Of a DNA stretch of 5,880 bases, positions 4,296 through 5,880 are shown in pieces. Under the pieces are notes generated by a model. That model did not search any database. It worked only from the letters and a program-made list of their open reading frames with translations, and had not been told where the DNA came from. The DNA is from Candidatus Saccharibacteria bacterium CG10_big_fil_rev_8_21_14_0_10_47_8 (GTDB lineage: Bacteria > Patescibacteriota > Saccharimonadia > Saccharimonadales > UBA10212): assembly GCA_002793885.1 (NCBI GenBank), contig PFEG01000027.1, forward strand, positions 1-5,880, given 5' to 3'. How positions within the stretch are numbered: the stretch's first letter is position 1; each line of letters starts with the position of its first letter. The translations under genes and the position numbers were made by a program.

Positions 4296-5880
4296 ATGGA
4301 CGCGGCAGCCAAACAACAGGTAGTAGAGCGGGTAAAACAAGCCAATAAGATATTGGTGACGGTTAGTACTAACCCGTCGGTTGACCAATTGGCGGCTTGC
4401 GTGGGCTTAACCTTACTGCTTAACCGCATGAACAAACATGCTACGGCGGTATTCTCGGGCAAAATTCCATCTACCCTAGAGTTTTTAAAGCCCGAAAAAA
4501 CAATCGAGACTAACACCGATAGCCTGCGCGATTTTATAATCAGCTTAGATAAGGCTAAAGCCGACAAGTTGCGCTATAAGGTTGAAGACCAGGTGGTACG
4601 CATCTTTATAACACCGTACCGCACCAGTTTAAGCGAGAAAGACCTGGTTTTTGGGCAGGGCGATTTTAATGTTGAAGCCGTTATGGCGCTGGGGGTTGCT
4701 GATCGCAGCCAGATAGACGCCGCTATCACCGCGCATGGGCGTATTTTGCATGATGCCACCGTAATTTCCATTAACGCCGGGCTGGGCAACCCGCCAAACC
4801 TCGGACAGATTAACTGGAAAGACCCAGGGGCCAGCAGTTTATCGGAAATGTTGGTTAGTATCTCTGAAGCTTTTGGTACCGGCCTGATAGATAATCAGAT
4901 CGCCACGGCCTTTTTAACAGGTATAGTGGCCGAAACCGGGCGGTTTAGAAACACCAAAACGACTCCCAAAGTTATGACCATGGCTGCCCAGTTGATGGCT
5001 GCCGGTGCCAACCAGCAGCTAATAGCCAAAGAGTTGGAGACTCCGCCACCTCCGCCGCCACCGCACGCTGCCGCTCCGGCTTCAGTTAAGCCACCTCCAC
5101 CTCCCCCCAAAACGGAGGGTATCCTAAATGTGTCGCACGAGCCCGCCAAACCGGACAGCCCGGAAGTAGATATCAATCCAAGCGAGATACATATTGATGA
5201 ACAGGGTAACTTAAAGACTACGGACGACCTGAAAGCCGAGGTTGATAAGCTCAAGAACCAGCGCGACAAGCAAGAAAACGATCTTGGCCTGGAACCGATA
5301 CCGCCAGTGCAATCACCGCCTCCGGTAGCCCTAACACCGCCACCGGACTATATTCCGGCTATAAGTCCACTCCTGCCGCCTCCTCCGGCTGTTGAGCGGG
5401 ATTCCAGGATTGCTCCCGACCCAACAGTAATAAAGCCGTTCGATTCTTCGGCTTTGCCGCTGCCTGGAGCACACACTCTATTGGACCCCTTTAGTCATCA
5501 ACCGTCTATGTCCGCGGCATTTACAGCTAATACTGAGCCTGAGTGGCATGACCCTTATAACACCGCGCCGATGGACGCCTTGGAGAACTCAGCGGATGTG
5601 GCTGGCGCTTTTGGCCACAGCGCCACGGTTCAGCCCCCAGGCTCACCACAGCAACCACCACCTACACCTGGCGTCGATAGCGCCCGCAGCGCCGTAGATA
5701 ACGCTTTGGCCGCAACGCCTTTTGATCCGTCATTCGCTCCGCCGGTAAGCTCCTTGAACGCTCAGCCGCTGGGCGCCGATATCCACGTTCCGGAGCAGCC
5801 GGCTCCAGCCGCGCCTCCGGCCAGTGGGACACCCAGCCTACCTCTGCCTGGCGCTGATATGCCGGGTCCGGCGTCCCAGG
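4296..5880 (+). CDS. DHH-phosphoesterase-like protein with degenerate active site and long proline-rich tail (incomplete at window edge)
   Basis: 528 codons are open to the window edge without a stop. Residues 1-247 follow the layout of the RecJ/NrnA DHH family: a first strand ending in STNPSVDQLAACVGL (24-38), the middle part ending in the ASS-S-E segment (DPGASSLSEM, 176-185), and GIVAETGRF (209-217) with the following AAQLMAAGANQQLI (230-243). The metal-binding residues are largely gone. The first Asp of motif I is Ser (PSVD), motif II reads ALGVAD, the DHH triplet is replaced by INAGLGN (159-165), and the motif IV Asp is E213. Phosphodiesterase activity is therefore unlikely, and binding of nucleotides or RNA is possible. 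Residues 249-528 form a low-complexity tail with runs of 7 and 6 prolines, a short charged helix (309-328) and LPLPGA twice (387-392, 515-520). No signal peptide or membrane helix is visible. ATG 4296 is the only start after an upstream in-frame stop, and there is no Shine-Dalgarno site. Confidence 0.85.
   Translation, partial: MDAAAKQQVVERVKQANKILVTVSTNPSVDQLAACVGLTLLLNRMNKHATAVFSGKIPSTLEFLKPEKTIETNTDSLRDFIISLDKAKADKLRYKVEDQVVRIFITPYRTSLSEKDLVFGQGDFNVEAVMALGVADRSQIDAAITAHGRILHDATVISINAGLGNPPNLGQINWKDPGASSLSEMLVSISEAFGTGLIDNQIATAFLTGIVAETGRFRNTKTTPKVMTMAAQLMAAGANQQLIAKELETPPPPPPPHAAAPASVKPPPPPPKTEGILNVSHEPAKPDSPEVDINPSEIHIDEQGNLKTTDDLKAEVDKLKNQRDKQENDLGLEPIPPVQSPPPVALTPPPDYIPAISPLLPPPPAVERDSRIAPDPTVIKPFDSSALPLPGAHTLLDPFSHQPSMSAAFTANTEPEWHDPYNTAPMDALENSADVAGAFGHSATVQPPGSPQQPPPTPGVDSARSAVDNALAATPFDPSFAPPVSSLNAQPLGADIHVPEQPAPAAPPASGTPSLPLPGADMPGPASQ

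Noticed and set aside
4271..4789. Two minus-strand frames opposite the DHH-like domain
   Set aside because: Both are antisense to the coherent DHH-type coding frame and look like random protein.
4895..5269. Minus-strand frame of 124 codons with poly-glycine runs
   Set aside because: Its glycine runs are simply the complement of the proline codons of the DHH-like gene tail; there is no start context.

Overview
The window carries seven protein-coding genes and several structured intergenic segments. It looks like a small-genome member of the Patescibacteria (candidate phyla radiation), most likely a Saccharibacteria (TM7) relative. This assignment is an inference. It rests on the compact layout, on a Fpg glycosylase with a Gly-Gly-Gly-His-Pro insertion, on a short DNA polymerase III delta subunit, on ribosomal protein S20 with a lysine/alanine tail, and on a DHH-type protein with degenerate catalytic motifs and a long proline-rich tail. 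TGA acts as a stop (end of mutM), so the code is not the UGA=Gly code of Gracilibacteria/SR1. No rRNA, tRNA, CRISPR array, transposase or phage gene was seen.

Layout from left to right. At 48-611 (+) lies a small membrane-anchored protein of unknown function, probably secreted across the membrane apart from its anchor. Its stop codon runs into a 31-bp perfect inverted repeat (610-640 / 659-689). A 245-bp gap with no complete gene follows; it contains a short echo of the start of the next gene. At 857-1435 (+) is a HAD-family hydrolase, convergent across 17 nt with a small DciA/DUF721-like protein at 1453-1734 (-). A 112-bp divergent region separates that gene from mutM (1847-2761, +), and both genes appear to have little or no 5' leader. 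mutM overlaps holA (2758-3675, +) by ATGA. holA converges, again across 17 nt, on rpsT (3693-4061, -). A 234-bp divergent region holds a good rpsT promoter, an 11-bp tandem repeat and a hairpin. From 4296 to the window edge (+) runs an incomplete gene for the DHH-like protein with the proline-rich tail.

Functionally, mutM (8-oxoguanine repair), holA (clamp-loader subunit) and the DciA-like protein (DciA is a replicative-helicase loader family) form a DNA replication and repair neighbourhood, with the translation gene rpsT beside it. mutM and holA very probably share one transcript. The most unusual items are the long inverted repeat after the first gene, the DHH-fold protein that has lost most expected metal ligands and gained a tail of about 280 residues rich in polyproline, and the apparent leaderless start of mutM.
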